Shown: positions 11,090-24,085, counted from the first letter of the stretch. The stretch is 64,000 nucleotides of DNA from Myotis daubentonii (GCF_963259705.1 NC_081841.1:90595063-90659062); one strand, 5' to 3'. Numbers and translations are program-made. The notes: generated by a model not told the origin, from the sequence alone.

Positions 11090-11935
11090 TCCAGTATACA
11101 ATCAACAACAGCAAAAAATATCAAATAACTGAACTAAAATATGGGCAAAGAACTTGGATAGATGTTTTTCCAAAGATGATGTACAGATCGCCAATAAGCA
11201 CATGACAAGATGCTCAGCATCACTGACCATCAGAGAAATGCACATCAAAACCATAGTAAGTTATCACCCCGCACCCATTAAGTGTTAGCAAGGATGTAGG
11301 TAAATTGCAACTCTTGTAGTCTGCTAGTGGTAATGTAAAATGGTGCTGCCATCCTGGCAAAAAGTACAGTAGTTTCTCAAAATATTTAAAATAGAACTGC
11401 CATGTGATCCAGCAATCCTACTTCCGAAATTGAAAGCAAGGACTAGAACAAACACTTGTACACCAATGTTTATAGCAGCATTACTCACCATAGCCAAGAA
11501 CTGGAAACAACCCAAATGTCCATCAGCAGGTGCCTGGATAAACAAAATATGCTATATACATAAAAAAGAATATTATTCCACCTTTAAAAGAAGGGAAATT
11601 CTGATACAAGCTGCAACATGGATGAACCTTGAAGGCATTGTGTTAAGTAGAACATCCAGTCACAAAACAGCAAGTACGGTATGATTCCATTTATATCCCA
11701 GGAGCAGAAGCAGTCAAAGTCATAGAAACAGAAAGTCGAATGGTGGCTACTAGGGGCTGGGAGTTGATGCTTAATGGGTATAGAGTTCCAGCTCTGCAAG
11801 CTGAAAAAGCTCTGGAGCTCTGTTTCGCAGCAATGGGGTGACATTAACACCACTGAACTGTACACTTCAAAACGGTTATGATGATGAATGTTACATTGTG
11901 TTTTTTACCACAATAAAAAAAGGGAAAAAATAGTC
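11090..11935 (+). mobile_element. Old LINE-1 (L1M), ORF2 3' end plus 3' UTR
   Basis: The sequence carries the decayed ORF2 C-terminal region ('ccatgtgatccagcaatcctac', then 'tgtccatcagcagg...tggataaacaaaatatg'), followed by a 3' UTR ending 'accacaataaaaaaag'. Frames are broken by stops, so no protein is made. It is truncated at the 5' side. Confidence 0.82.
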
Positions 11936-11954
11936 ATTTACCATCGCCTCTCCC

Positions 11955-12055
11955 CTCCCTTTACTGATGAGTAAAGTGAAACCCAGAGAAGGTAACCGAC
12001 TCATTTAAGGTCACACAGCTCACTGAGGCAGAATCAGGACCAGAACCCGAACTCT
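11955..12055 (-). mobile_element. MIR SINE fragment
   Basis: An antisense MIR core: 'actgatgagtaaagtgaaac' through 'ggtcacacagctca'. It is ancient and diverged. Confidence 0.75.
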
Positions 12056-13782
12056 GACAGCAGCTGCAGGGGCAGGGAATGGGGGGGGGGGGTCCTTCCA
12101 TGACATCGTGCCCTCCATGCCAGGTACTGAGCTGGAGGAGAAGATGACATGCTTGGTTTACCGGTAGTGACAGTGACAGACTGATGAACCCTAAAGGGAT
12201 AAAGTTTCCACTCAGCGCTTGTCCATGCTCATGTGCTGTGCCCTTCCTCCGTATCTTTTCAGGACGATTCCAACCAGCAGGTCTCAGAGGCCACACTGGA
12301 AATCTCAAAATACGCACAGCTCCTCTCCGGTTTGCGGCAGGCCCGAAAGCAGATGAGAGCAGCTTTTCTGTTCCTGAGCTGTTCCCCCTGTAATTTAAAG
12401 TCCAGACAGTTGCACCGGAAAACAGGAAGAAAATCTCAGGGCCCAATTAAAAACAAGCCCTGTGTGGGGTCTCCAATGTCATGAGCAGAGCTGCTAGTTA
12501 AAACTTGCTCCTTTGAAACCGGTTCACTCCCGCCTGTCTGGGCTCAGAGAGGAAGTCTTTCCCCTTTTAGGAGTTTTCCTTTAGCTCCTTATTCTAAATT
12601 CCATAAAGGAGACAGCAGCAAAAGCTGGCCCCAGCTCAGGAAACGGAGATGAAACCCAGACCTTTTTTTTTTTTTTTTTTTTTTTTAAAGGGTGATGTCT
12701 ATAGATTAACTTCTATTTTAATTCAGAAATTTCTATTGTTTCCATGGAAACAATGAGTGTGGCTCAGGATCTCCACAGGACCTGGCTTGGTGATTCTAGA
12801 AATCTCTGCAGGTTTAAAAATGTCCGAGCTGCAGCCAAAGGCCTCCCTCCCCCGGGCCCCTCCGGTCTCCTTGACACACAAACATCTCATGCGCACAACC
12901 CCCCTCTGAGCTCTGAAGGTGTTAGGAAGATCCTCCTTGTATCAATATGCCCTGTGATGAAGAACTAAATAAAACATTTTGACAAGGACACTTCTAAAGA
13001 TCTTTCCACTTCAGAAATATTTTTGTTCCAGCAACCCCAGCGAGGCTGAACCAAGATGCCTATAAAAAGCCTTCTGTGTTCCCTTAAGCATTCGTAATGA
13101 ATCCTCAGGGAGGATGGAATAAGCTGGGGGTCAGGGACTCAGAGCCCATGCTCGATGCCGAGGCTGCCAGCTTGGCTTGGTTCACGAGTGGCAGGGCCGA
13201 GTGCCTGAGCTCCCTCTCCTCCCATAGGGGCGGGGTCTCTGTCCACACTCCCTAAGGAATTGGCTGTGCTCCTGGCTTGTCTCGCCAGTGGGTCTGCTAG
13301 TTATCAAGCCGAGGGCGGGTTACTTCCATGCCCAGTTTTGCAGATGCGCACACGCACAGAGCCAAGGATCAGCTGAAACAGAAGGCAGGACTGAGCAGAG
13401 AAGCCCTCTTGACAAGACTCGGCCATGCTTGAGCTGTTCTTCCTGCCACGAGGCACCCCTACCGTGTAAAAGCCAATGAGCCATTCAGGAAACACCATGT
13501 GCCTCCTGTTCAGAGCTGTCCGTGGGAAACGAGGACTTTCCTGAGATGGTGCCAAGCATGAAAACGGGGAGAAAAGCCCCAGGGTCCTTAGCCCTGTGCA
13601 ATACCACCCCTATTTGCACAGACAGGAGGTGAGGAGGTAAGAACACTTTGCTGCCTCCAGGTGTCCCCTCCTCCCACGCCCCCAAGGTCTTCCTCCACTA
13701 GTACACTTTCCCCAAACTTCAAGGACCATCGTCACAGACTGAAACGAGAGGAACTGGCCTCCTAATAAAAATTTCCACTCCA
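12056..13782. other. GC-richer single-copy stretch
   Basis: No gene or repeat is recognised beyond a G tract (about 12080-12092) and a 26-bp poly(T) near 12663-12686. The 161-codon minus frame at 11961-12446 starts inside the MIR and has no recognisable domain. Confidence 0.4.
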
Positions 13783-13986
13783 GCCCTGACCGGTTTGGCT
13801 CAGTGGATAGAGCGTCAGCCTGGGGACTGAAGAGTCCCAGGTTCGATTCCGGTCAAGGGCATGTACCTGGGTTGCGGGCACATCCTCTGTAGGAGATGTG
13901 CAGGAGGCAGCTGATCGATGTTTCTAACTCTCTATCTCTCTCCCTTCCTCTCGGTAAAAAATCAGTAAAATATATTTTTTTAAAGA
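13783..13986 (+). mobile_element. Ves SINE
   Basis: It begins GCCCTGACCGGTTTGGCTCA, has an A box and an exact GGTTCGATTCC B box, and ends with AGTAAAATATATTTTTTTA. A segment of the C/T-rich middle is shorter than in the copies at 10276 and 55171. I see no clear target-site duplication. Confidence 0.9.
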
Positions 13987-14239
13987 AAGACTTTTCTTTT
14001 GTTTTTAAATAAAGCAATTCCAAGCTTTCACAGGTAAGAAGCCACACGAGTTACAATCAGTACTGACTCAGGGGTCTTCTCCTCTGTGCAGTATTTATGA
14101 GCCAGATCTGAAGCCAGTGCTACGGAGAAGGAAGGGACCTGCCACTAACTGAGCATCCACTTGGCTCTGGGCACTGGGCTAGGGCTTTACATTCAGGACC
14201 TTTGAACTCCAGACTCATAGAAGCAGCTGTCCACCCAAT

Positions 14240-15155
14240 AACTCCACTTGGATGTCTAAAGAAATCTCAGACTCACCCCACACTGAGCTTTCCGTCTTTC
14301 CCCCAAACTCCTGGTCCACCCGGTCTTCCCCATTCCGGTTGACAGCCATCCTTTCAATGGCTCAAACCAAAAACCTTGGAGTCATACTTGACTTCTATTG
14401 CTCTCTTTCCCTGTACCTGACCTGCCAAGAATTCTGTTGGCTCTACTTTCAAAGTGTAATGCAGAATATCTCTACTTCTCCTCACCTTTATTGGCACCAG
14501 CCTGGTCCAGGCCAGCCTCATGTCTCACTCGGATATTGTAATGGTCTTTCTCGATCCTACCCTTGGCCCTTTACAATCTCTTTTCACTGGACAAAAGATC
14601 TCAGAGGATCTTTTCAACATGCGAGTCAAATCCTGTCACCCACTGGTTAAAATTGACTAACAGCTTCCCATTCTACGTGGAGTAAAAGTTCAGGTCCTAC
14701 AGTGTTACGAGGACCACCCATCTGGACCACACACATTTTCTCCCTAATGCCATCTGATGACATCCTTTTGCTCATTATGTTTCAGCCTCACAGGCATCTT
14801 TGTTTTCTCTTGAGCAGGCAGGTCTCCATTTCAAGGCCATTGCACTGGCTGTTCCTTCTGCCTGGAATCCTTGTCCCCTAAATCTCACCCCAAGTCTTTT
14901 CTCAAACCTTAACGCAGTGAGTCTTTCTTAACTACCCCTCTGTCAGGTGACAAAACCCCCCAAACATACTTCTAGCACCCTTTCCTGCTTTGTCTTCCAA
15001 AGCCCTTACACTGTATCTGTTCCTTATATCCTTTATTTATTATCTGTCTCTCTTCTCCAGAATGTAAGTTCCTGGAAGCTGGGATTTTGCTCACTGCTAT
15101 ATCCACATTGCCTAGAATGGTAATTGGCACACACACAAATGTATGATGAGTGATG
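14240..15155 (+). mobile_element. LINE-2 (L2) 3' region
   Basis: A long diverged match to the L2 end in sense orientation: 'cattgcactggctgttccttctgcctggaatcc', then 'agaatgtaagttcctggaagctgggatttt', then the terminal 'cctagaatggtaattggcac'. The 132-codon frame at 14252-14650 is a surviving piece of old reverse-transcriptase reading, not a gene. Confidence 0.8.
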
Positions 15156-15176
15156 TTATACAACCTTGACAATCAT

Positions 15177-15394
15177 CTTTTTTTAAAAAAAAAATGTGTG
15201 TGTGTTTTTATTTCAGAAAGGAAGGGATAAAGAGAGATAGAAACATCAGTGATGAGAGAGAATCATTGATCGGCTGCCTTGCACACCCCCTTCCGGGAAT
15301 TGAGGATTCCCAAGCCCAAGAATGTACCCTGACTGGGAATCAACCTCCTGGTCATAGGCCAATGCTCAACCACTGAGCCACACCAGCCAGGCAT
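15177..15394 (-). mobile_element. Ves SINE, full length
   Basis: The minus-strand head is GGCTGGTGTGGCTCAGTGGT, with a degraded B box and a typical 3' half. The flanks CTTGACAATCAT at 15165-15176 and 15395-15406 are an exact duplication. A (GT)n run marks the tail. Confidence 0.92.
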
Positions 15395-15406
15395 CTTGAC
15401 AATCAT

Positions 15407-18384
15407 TTTGCCTTTCACTGGCACCAGTTTGATAGAGACTTAAGCAGTCATTTTTATCTCTTTATGTCTAATTTTATTCTCTGTAAAATAGTCTGTGAGT
15501 TGATTATTCTAATTCAAGTTTATTCTTCACCCAGAGACCCCATTCCAGCTTTTGAAGTGTGCCCTTGACATCATGAGCTGCCCATGTATAATACTACAGG
15601 GTGTAAGGAGTTGGACCAAGAATCAATTTATTACCCATGATTATATGAGGTAAAACCTTATGAAATTGCCATCTTTTAAGTATAAAATTATCAAATACTG
15701 ACCATCTCATATGGTTCAATGTAATACTACCAGTAGAGCTAGGACTTAAAGTAAGCCTTTTGTCCAATTGCTATGAGAAGTTCTTAGAAAGCAGCACAAA
15801 CAGGTGATAACCTATAAAACAGATTTTCTAAGTACACAGGAAATAAAAAACATAGAGTAGAGACATGCTCCATTGGAATCAAGCGCTCATCAGAGTTTAA
15901 GGATTATATGAAAATAAACCTTCAAAGCTGAGTCCCAATCCAATTTTTCAATAGAGAGTTAGAGGTATTATGGTCCTAGGGGAAAACTATTACTCTTCAG
16001 TAGAGCTTTAATTACATCCGAAACTTCATTATCATTGTCTCACTTGAGTAAATGTCTCTTATAGAATCATACTAATAGTGAATCTTCATCAAATTTCATG
16101 TCCATGAACTTGCTTTCTCTTGTTCCACCTTTGTTCATGCTCATCTCTTTGGAATACCTGTCATCTAGCTGACCTCTAATCATCCTTTCCACTCCTACTC
16201 TCATTCTCATACAGGCTGGGTTAAATGTCTTATTCTACTCTCCATAAAATTCTGCACATATATGTAAAGCAGGTCTTAACCCACTGTAGCAAAATATGTA
16301 AGTATACATTCATTTCTCCCCCTAGATCATGAGCTCCTTGAGTGTAGGGACATTCTATTTATCTTTGCATCTTTAATATCCACCTTAGTGTTTGTCAAAT
16401 AGTAGGAGCTCAGAAATATTTAACAAAGGATGAGGAGTGGAATAGTCGGAGCAGGCTAAATGCAAGTCTAGTAACAAACAAGCCCAATTCATGCAAAGAC
16501 TCATGCAAAATCTGAAACAGATGTGCTTGGTTGAGCAGCTCTCCTCCACATCGTAATTCAGAGATCCAAACATTTTAAACTTTTGACACTGCCATCTTCA
16601 ACATGTGTTCCCTAAGGTCACTACAAAGAGGAAACAGGACATGGTGAAGTTACTACCATGGCCCGAAGTAACACAAATGATTTCTGCTCCCATTCTATTG
16701 GCTGAAATTGTCACATGGCACCAATTAGTCACAAAGAGGAAGGGAGCTTGTTGGGCAAGAGCACATACAATGGAAAGAGAAAATATATTGCAAGCACTAT
16801 ATTTTAAGCCATATGCAAAGAATTCTGTTCAAATTTACTGCCAATTGGACCCAAACAGCTGTAGAAAGAAATTGAACAATTAGCTCAAACAGAACACAAT
16901 AAAAATAAAAAAATAAGAAAAAGCCCATGGCAGTTTCATGTGTTAAGCATAGTCAAAAAGAGAAGAAATGCTTCAGACAAGGGTGTGGGTGTGTCTATAT
17001 GAGTTCTGCGCCTTACCGTGATAGAGGAGAGAGAAGAAGGGAGTGTTGGAAAGCTGCCAGATTGGAAAGGCTCTAAGGGGTGGAGGCTTATGGCGCTAAG
17101 GGAGAAGTATTATCAAGGGATACTACCTACCCTGAAGAAGACTTACAGTCTTCAGTATGAAAACTAAACCAAGGAATTTGGAGGACATGAATAGATAACG
17201 ACAGAGTCATGTTCATCAGGATTTGGAAGTGGGCGATGAGGAGGAGGCCACTGCCCATGGGAAAGACAACCACTTTCCAAGGGGTTGTATTCAATGAGAA
17301 AAAGTGGTGTCAGAAGCAAGAGAGTGACAGGGAGAAGTAAGAGCATGTGAGGTAGGGACAGATAACTTCCTCAAGATCCATTTCTCTTCTTCCTGGCACA
17401 CGGCCTCCTTTCCAGTTCAGCATTACCAAGTCAATGGGATATGAACAGAAATGATATGTACCACTTTCAGGCCCAGCTTATAAAGTCCTCCCATGGGTGC
17501 TGTTGTATGATTTTTATCTTCTTCCAGTTGGATGCAAATGACAATGAAGTCCTATGTTTTGGTGATGCCACAGATAGAAAGAGCCTGGGTCCTTGAGTGA
17601 CTGCATGGATGAGAGCCTACTTCCCTAATTGAACATGTGCCAGGACTATTAAATGAGTAAGAAATACATTTCTAATGTATTATGGACACTGTGATCCATC
17701 ACCAATTCCATTTCAATAAAGGACTTGTTGCCCCAGCTGAGGGGGTGCTGTCAGCAAAGAGCCTTCAGCTGTCAGCCTCTTCAGGAACTGCTTTAGCTAA
17801 GAGAGTTCCCTCAACCAGGTTTATACCCTTCTGAGGAAAGCCTGCATCCAGGGATGAACTGATATCAGTGCATGACCAGCCAGGACTTCTCTAACAAGCA
17901 AATTTAACTTCTGTGGGATTTACCAAGATTATCAACACTTGCCCCTCAACTTGTATGCAACATGACCCATACAAGACAATGGTAAAAGGCTCTTGTTGTT
18001 GAGTGTGGGGGCAACTGGCATTTTGTCACTACTCTTAAACTGAGTTTATCTCCCAGACCTATTGGTCTGCCTTAGAGTAAAACAGTGAGAGTGACCTGGT
18101 GTGCTCTCAGGAGAGACTTCCTCCCCACTCAGCCTGGGTTAGGCTAAGGTCGAATGAAATATTGGTGAAGGCTGCCAAGTGCACAGTCATTCATTAGTGC
18201 TTTTAACTGGATGCTTTTACTATGTCTTCTGTGCATGTAATGTCTCTGCTGAGAAATGTTTCAGGGGTAAAAGATTTTCCTTATTTGCTACTCATTTTAT
18301 ACCAAGTTAACTGAATATTAACTATGGTAAATGATGACATACACCATCTCATTTCATGTTTGAAGTTATCTTGTGAGAAAGGGA
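15407..18384. other. Mostly unclassified stretch
   Basis: An L2 piece lies at 16080-16435. The segment 17700-18170 is GC-richer and looks like an old, unclassified repeat. No gene is supported, and the open frames (for example 16605-16883) have no known domain. Confidence 0.35.
16080..16435 (+). mobile_element. L2 3' end fragment
   Basis: Motifs typical of the L2 3' end in sense orientation appear in order: 'ctagatcatgagctccttgagtgtagggac' and a terminal 'tcaaatagtaggagctcagaaata'. It is diverged and non-coding. Confidence 0.65.
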
Positions 18385-19060
18385 TTATTATTATTTACTA
18401 TGGTAAAAGATACATAATATAAAACTTATTTTGAGTGTACAATTCAGTGACATTAAGTATCTTCACATTGTTGTATAACCATCACCATGATTCAATTTCA
18501 GAGCTTTCTGATCTTCCCAAACTAAAACATGGTGCTTATTATTTTAACTCCCCATTTCACCTTCACCCCCTCCCCACTCCCCCCAGGTTCTGGCAACCAC
18601 TATTCTACTTTATGTCTCTATGCATTTGCCTGATCTAGGCACCTCTTATAGTGGAATCACGTAGCATTTGTCCTTTTCTGTTTGGTTTAGTTCACTCAGC
18701 TTAATGTTTTGAAGGTTCATCCATGTTGTAGCATATCAGAATTTCATTCATTTTTATGGCTGAATGTATAAATAGGTATTTATATACCATATTTTGTTTA
18801 TCCACTCATCTGCTGACGGACATTTGGGGTGCTTCCATCTTTTGGCTATTGTGAATAATGCTGCTATAAATACTGGTGTATACGTATCTGAGTTCCTGCT
18901 TTCAATTCCTTGGGGCATATATCTGGAAATGGGATTGCAGATCATATAGTCATTTAATTTTTAATTTTTTGAGGCATATCCATACTCTCTTCCACAGTGA
19001 CTGTATGATTTTATACTCCCTCCAGCAATGCACAAGAGTTCCAATTATCTACATCCTCAG
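18385..19060 (-). mobile_element. Old LINE-1 (L1M), antisense ORF2 3' region
   Basis: The plus strand shows the complement of L1 ORF2 and 3' UTR: 'ttcatccatgttgtagcat', 'tttatccactcatctgctga' and 'ttggctattgtgaataatgctgc'. It is heavily mutated. The 63-codon minus frame at 18754-18945 is the remaining ORF2 scrap. Confidence 0.82.
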
Positions 19061-19176
19061 AAGATATTATTACCTTATCTCCACATTAGTCAGAAAACTG
19101 AGCCTGAGAAATGATGACTTGCTCACAATCACACAACTTCTAAATAGCTGATCTTGCATGAGAAGCTGAGATTCTT

Positions 19177-19440
19177 TTTTTTAAAGTGCACAAGTTTTAT
19201 TTTTCTTTTAATGTTTACTATTTTCTTTTTTTACATTTTATTGATTTTTTTACAGAGAGGAAAGGAGAGGGAGAGCGAGCTAGATACATTGATGAGAGAG
19301 AAACATTGATCAGCTGCCTCCTGCACACCCCCATTGGGGATGTGCCCGCAACCGAGGTACATGCCCCTGACCAGAATCAAACCTGGGACCCTTCAGTCCA
19401 CAGGCCGATGCTCTATCCACTGAGCCAAACCGGTCAGGGC
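19177..19440 (-). mobile_element. Ves SINE with about 60 bp of extra 3' sequence
   Basis: This is a full minus-strand Ves SINE with a good A box (GGCTCAGTGGATAGAGCATC). The exact 15-bp duplication GAAGCTGAGATTCTT lies at 19162-19176 and 19441-19455. Between the SINE body and the left duplication (about 19185-19245) is A/T-rich sequence that is not part of Ves. It looks like 3'-transduced read-through sequence. Confidence 0.94.
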
Positions 19441-19684
19441 GAAGCTGAGATTCTTGACTCCAAGTCACACTTCCTGGGCCCCACAGTGCCCTCAGACACA
19501 GAAGAGCAAAAATAGAATTCTATGAAAACCTAAAGAAAGCAGAACTATATCTGGGAAAGGATTTATTTCTGGGAATTACCACCCCAGTTGTTCTTTTAAT
19601 AGTGACAGCTCCATGTATACTGCTGGGAACTCTTGGAGTAGAAATGTGTGTACTTCATTGATAAAAGTCAAAGAAAACATTTCA

Positions 19685-20180
19685 TTCCTTCAGCCAGTCA
19701 CCACTCATTTACTCAACAACTATTTGTTGAATGCATATTAGATGCCAAGCATGGTTTTTAAGGGCTATGAACAAGTCTGCCACAGTTCCTGCTCTCATGG
19801 AACTCAAATTCTAGAGAAGAAGACAGGCAGTAAACAGAAAAAGAAATAATTTGGACCACTTCAGTGTTATAAGTGCCCTCAAGGGTATCAATGGGGTGAG
19901 GGATAGAGTAACAAGGTGGGGGAGAGGGAAGGTGACTTTGTATAGTGAGACCTCTCTGGAAAGGTGACATTAAGCTGAAACCTAAAGTTGAAAAGGTACC
20001 AGCCACGTGAAATCTAGAGAAAGAACATGTGGGCATGTGAAACAGCAAAGGCCCTGAGGTAAAAATAACTAAAATGTTCTAAGATGATCAGGGTGTCACT
20101 CTGGTGGGACCATGGAGACAAAGGTTGGAGAGTAGAGAGAAATGTAGTTAGACAGGAGACCCAGCACCAGATCAATGGGT
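19685..20180 (-). mobile_element. L2, antisense
   Basis: The plus strand carries the complement of the L2 3' region: 'caacaactatttgttgaatgc', 'ctcatggaactcaaattctagag' and 'gagacctctctggaaaggtgac'. It continues after the MIR at 20188 as 20455-20700. Confidence 0.75.
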
Positions 20181-20187
20181 CTTACAG

Positions 20188-20450
20188 TAATGATAGCTAA
20201 TGTTTGTTGAGCACTTACTATATGTCAGATACTATTCAAGCAATTTATATGTGGTAGTCACTTAATCATCACAACAAATCCTATAACTAAATACTATTAT
20301 TATCCCCACTTTGCAGATGAGGAAACTGTTGCCCAGAGTGGTTATGTAATTTTTTCAAGGAGATTGGCTGGTAAATAGTAGAGCTTAGATTTAAACCCAG
20401 GAAATCTGGATATAGGGCCTGAGTTTATAATCATACCACTCTACAGCCAT
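20188..20450 (-). mobile_element. MIR SINE inside L2
   Basis: An antisense MIR with the well-kept stretch 'tattattatccccactttgcagatgaggaaactg'. L2 sequence flanks it on both sides, so the MIR inserted into a pre-existing L2. Confidence 0.8.
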
Positions 20451-20454
20451 CCTG

Positions 20455-22672
20455 TGGTCAGAAATTTAGGTTTTATTCTAAGAGAAATGAGATTTCATTG
20501 AGGGGCTGTAAGCAGGGTAATGGAGGCCCTGTCTTATATTTTGAAATGATCATAATGGTGGATGCATGTAGGAAATTGGGAGGCAGAGAGACCAGCTGAA
20601 GTCCATTATGGGAATCTAGATGAGAGATAATGATGGTGTGGATGAGGACAGTGATGGCGAGGAGATACAAAACTAGACATCTTTGGGATACCTTTTCAAA
20701 GTAGAGTTGTAGGGGCTTGTTGATGGCATGGTCATGGGAGTGCGGGGAGGAGTGCAATTCAGGTTCAGGAGATGTTTACCAAGTTGGGGAAGAGCAGGGT
20801 GTGGAGGGGATATGTATTGGGTGTTTGACTGTCTACCATCCACTTCCCTAACAGCACCCCCACTTCTTGTTGGAGAATACCTCTTTCTTTTGGGTTATAG
20901 TCAAGCCAAGAGTCTTGTGAACTAGCTCCATTATATATTTTCCCCTGGAGATGTGAATCTTGAGCAGAAGGACAAATTTCAGTACCCTTAGGAGCCCTCC
21001 TAATAATATTTCCCTCTATAAGATAATTGCTGTGCTTCCTGCTTTCCAAGCTCAAGACTCCAGCCTCCAACTAATTATGTGAGTCTCAAAGCCTTCTAGT
21101 ATGTTCCCTCTGCCTAAATTAGCCAGTGCCAGTTATTATTGCTTATAATCAATACAAGAAAGTACAAGTTGCAGATTGGGTAGGGAAAGACTACTCAGAA
21201 CCAAGGGGTTCATTTTAGATAGGTCAAGCTTGAGATGCCAGTGAGATTTGTCAAGGAGGCTGTTGGATATATGCACCTGGAGTTCAGGGTTAAGGTCTAG
21301 GGAGAAATAAATTTGGAAATTACCAACATGTAGATGGTCTTTTGCTAAAAGCATCTTGAAATTCTTTTGGTGAAATATTCCTTCTTTTGGTCTAGGAATC
21401 TTGATGGGGGTGTTAATCAAAGTATAAAGCCCTCCTCTGCCCAAGTAGGGATCTCAGGACTGGACAGTCAGCATGTCATCTACCTGGACACAGTACTTCT
21501 TAAGGGATACTCAAATGGATTTAGGCCAATGCAATAAGAATCGGCCAAAGGACTTTTGATGGAATAATTGGGAACAAAGAATTATTTGGGGCCATAACCT
21601 GATGAGAATGAGGTCAAGAATGAAAGAAACAGATTCAAGTGACCGAGGGAGAGAGAAATGTGCTGATGCAGCATGGAGGCCCTTGACACTGTCATTCCTA
21701 AAATTAACTTCATAATTATGTGAATCAATAAATCCCCTTTTTTGCTTCAAGTAATTGAGTGGAGTTTCTGTGACTCACAGCCAAGTGCTTTCTGACAAGA
21801 ACAAACAGCATTTAAAGCCTCACACTTGGATGACATGACACAGTAGGTAGAGAGAACTGAGCCACAAAACACTGTAACAATTAAAGGGCCAATAGAGGAG
21901 AGGAGCTAGAACTTCAGAAGACTGTCTGTTGTTTTTGATGACAAATGAGACCAGAAAAATAAGGTAAATTCATTGTATTGCAGGAAGAAAATCTGTTGGA
22001 AAATTTTTGATATTTTTTAAATTGAGTGATGGGGACATAGTTTGAAAATTCTCAAATAAAATCTCTCTTATGTTTGAAAACTTAAAAATTCACTTTATGA
22101 CATGATGCTGCCACATCATTCCTGTATTCAAAAGACAGTGCCTCTTTGCTGGAACTCCACTGCCGCTGAGTCATGCCATCCGGGAGAGCTATGGCTACCT
22201 GCCATTTCCTGGCACCCAGCTTTCTGAGATGCGGGAATTGAGGGGTTTGGGCCAGGAAAAGTCAGACATGTGCGGACTGTTTGTAAATGTGCATGAGCTC
22301 TCTGTGGTTTCACTGCTCAAAGACGGAGCCTGCACTCAGGCTCTGTGGGCCCCTGAATTCACGTTGAATGAGACAAATTGGTGTCTACCACCCAGGCTCC
22401 CCATTTCTAGCAGCAGCCAGCCTGGCATCTTTGGCTTCAAATGGGATTGCTCTGGTTTCCATGTCAACAAAAGGCTCTGCACCAAATTGACAATTTGAGC
22501 AAATTGTACAGAGTTAGGAGAGGTGAGATGATGAGTTCTACCCAAAAGGGAGCTGAGAGTGGTGGCTCTGGAGTGGGAAGACAGTTTGAGAGATGGAAGA
22601 TGAGTAACCCTAGGACATTGACAAATGGCAGGGTCTGCAGAAACAGTCAAAGAAGAGTCTGCAATTACAAGC
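20455..22672. other. Degraded L2 and old LTR-like sequence
   Basis: The segment 20455-20700, and perhaps 21185-21680, continue the antisense L2. Around 21725-21775 there is an 'aataaatcccc' plus T-rich segment that could be the poly(A) region of an old LTR. No gene is supported. Confidence 0.35.
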
Positions 22673-22682
22673 AAAGTCTGCC

Positions 22683-22875
22683 CAGCCCGTGTGGCTCAGT
22701 GGTTGAGCATGGGCCCATGCACCAAGAAGTCACCTGGGTTGAGGGCTCAATCCCTAGTAGGAGGTGTGTAAGAAGCAGCTAATCTATGTTTCTCTCTCAT
22801 AGATGTTTCTATCCCTTCCCCTTCCTCCTTCTCTACAATAAATACCTGGTAAAAACATTTTTTAAAAAAGAGGCC
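22683..22875 (+). mobile_element. Ves SINE, older
   Basis: The head CAGCCCGTGTGGCTCAGTGG has a diverged B box. The Ves body ends with an A/T tail. Short flanks AAGTCTGCC (22674-22682 and 22876-22884) form an exact 9-bp core duplication. Confidence 0.85.
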
Positions 22876-23059
22876 AAGTCTGCCTGTTTAATCAGACACA
22901 AGAAAACAAAGGGAAACTCTTTCTTTTGCAACCTGAGAGAGAAAATGTGAATTTCAAGTCATCTGACTCTGAGAAGTAGTCAGAGCCATCCAGCTGGCCC
23001 ATGATTTAAACAGCTTCCATGGACTTTGTGAAGACAAGACCCATGAACAAACAGCCCAA

Positions 23060-24085
23060 TGACGCACTTAAGTTCAGGCTCTGGAGACAGATTGCCTGGG
23101 TTTATAACAAGGGTTCACCAGCAGGATAATGATTCTGTACCTCAGTTTCCTGACCTGTAAAATGAATGACAATTTGAACCTGGAAAACATTACACTAAGT
23201 GGAAAAAACCCAGGTACCAATATTATATGACTCCACTAATATGAGATACCTAGAAAAGGCAAATTCATAGAGACAGAAAGTAGAATAAAGCTTACTAGGT
23301 CCTGGGGGAAAGGATGGCGAGTTATTGTTTAATGGGTAGAGTTTCTGTTTGGGATAACGGATAAGTTATAGGTATGGATGGTGGTGATAGTTGCACAACA
23401 CCGTGAATGCACTTAATACTACTAAAAATTGTTAAAATGAAAAAACAAAATGGTAAATATATGGGGTCATAGATATGTTAATTAGTTTGATTGTGGTGAT
23501 TATTTCACAATGAATATTTTTACACCTTAAATATATGCAATTTTAAAAAGAAAGAAAGATGTATGCAATTTTTTGTCAGTTATAACTAAAAAAAGCTGAA
23601 AAATTGTTAAAATTTTAAAGTTCTGTATATTTTACCATAATTTAAAAAATAAGGCTGTTGTTGCAAGCAATGTTGACAAAGATTTCACACAAAAGATTTG
23701 TTGCTGTATGATGTCCATACATAAAGTTCAACAACAGACAAAAATTATCTGTGACGTTGGAAACCAGGATACTGATTACCACTGAGGGCAGTGGAGACTG
23801 GAAAGGGACTCCTGGGGGTGCTGGCAGTGTCCTGTTTCTTGATCTGGGATCAGTGGCTTGAATGATTGCATTTGTGAAAATTACGGAGCTGTCACTTATG
23901 TGTAACTTTTCTATATATACATTAGACTTCAATAAAAAAAAGTGTCCCTCGGCCCCCTGAAAAGTGAGGATGACAATAGTATCTTCCTGAGAGGGTTACA
24001 TTAGTATTCGTTGGCTTAAAATGGACAACTCACTTAGAACAGTGCCTGGCATGTAAGGTGCCCCCAGGTCTTTAGCGGCAGTATG
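23060..24085 (+). mobile_element. MIR SINE split by L1 insertions
   Basis: MIR left half: 'ggctctggagacagattgcctggg' through 'cctcagtttcctgacctgtaaaatg'. Right half from about 23965: 'gaggatgacaatagtatc' to 'cttagaacagtgcctggcatg'. The halves are in order and join well, so the roughly 780 bp between them arrived later. Confidence 0.78.
23165..23937 (+). mobile_element. Two old L1 3' ends in tandem
   Basis: The first piece (23165-23640) carries ORF2-end and 3' UTR motifs ('aacctggaaaacattacactaag', 'gttgcacaacaccgtgaatgc'). The second (23642-23937) ends 'acattagacttcaataaaaa'. Both are plus-oriented, diverged and non-coding. Confidence 0.7.

Noticed and set aside
11961..12446. 161-codon minus-strand frame
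   Set aside because: Begins in a MIR and has no domain. Another frame is open on the opposite strand.
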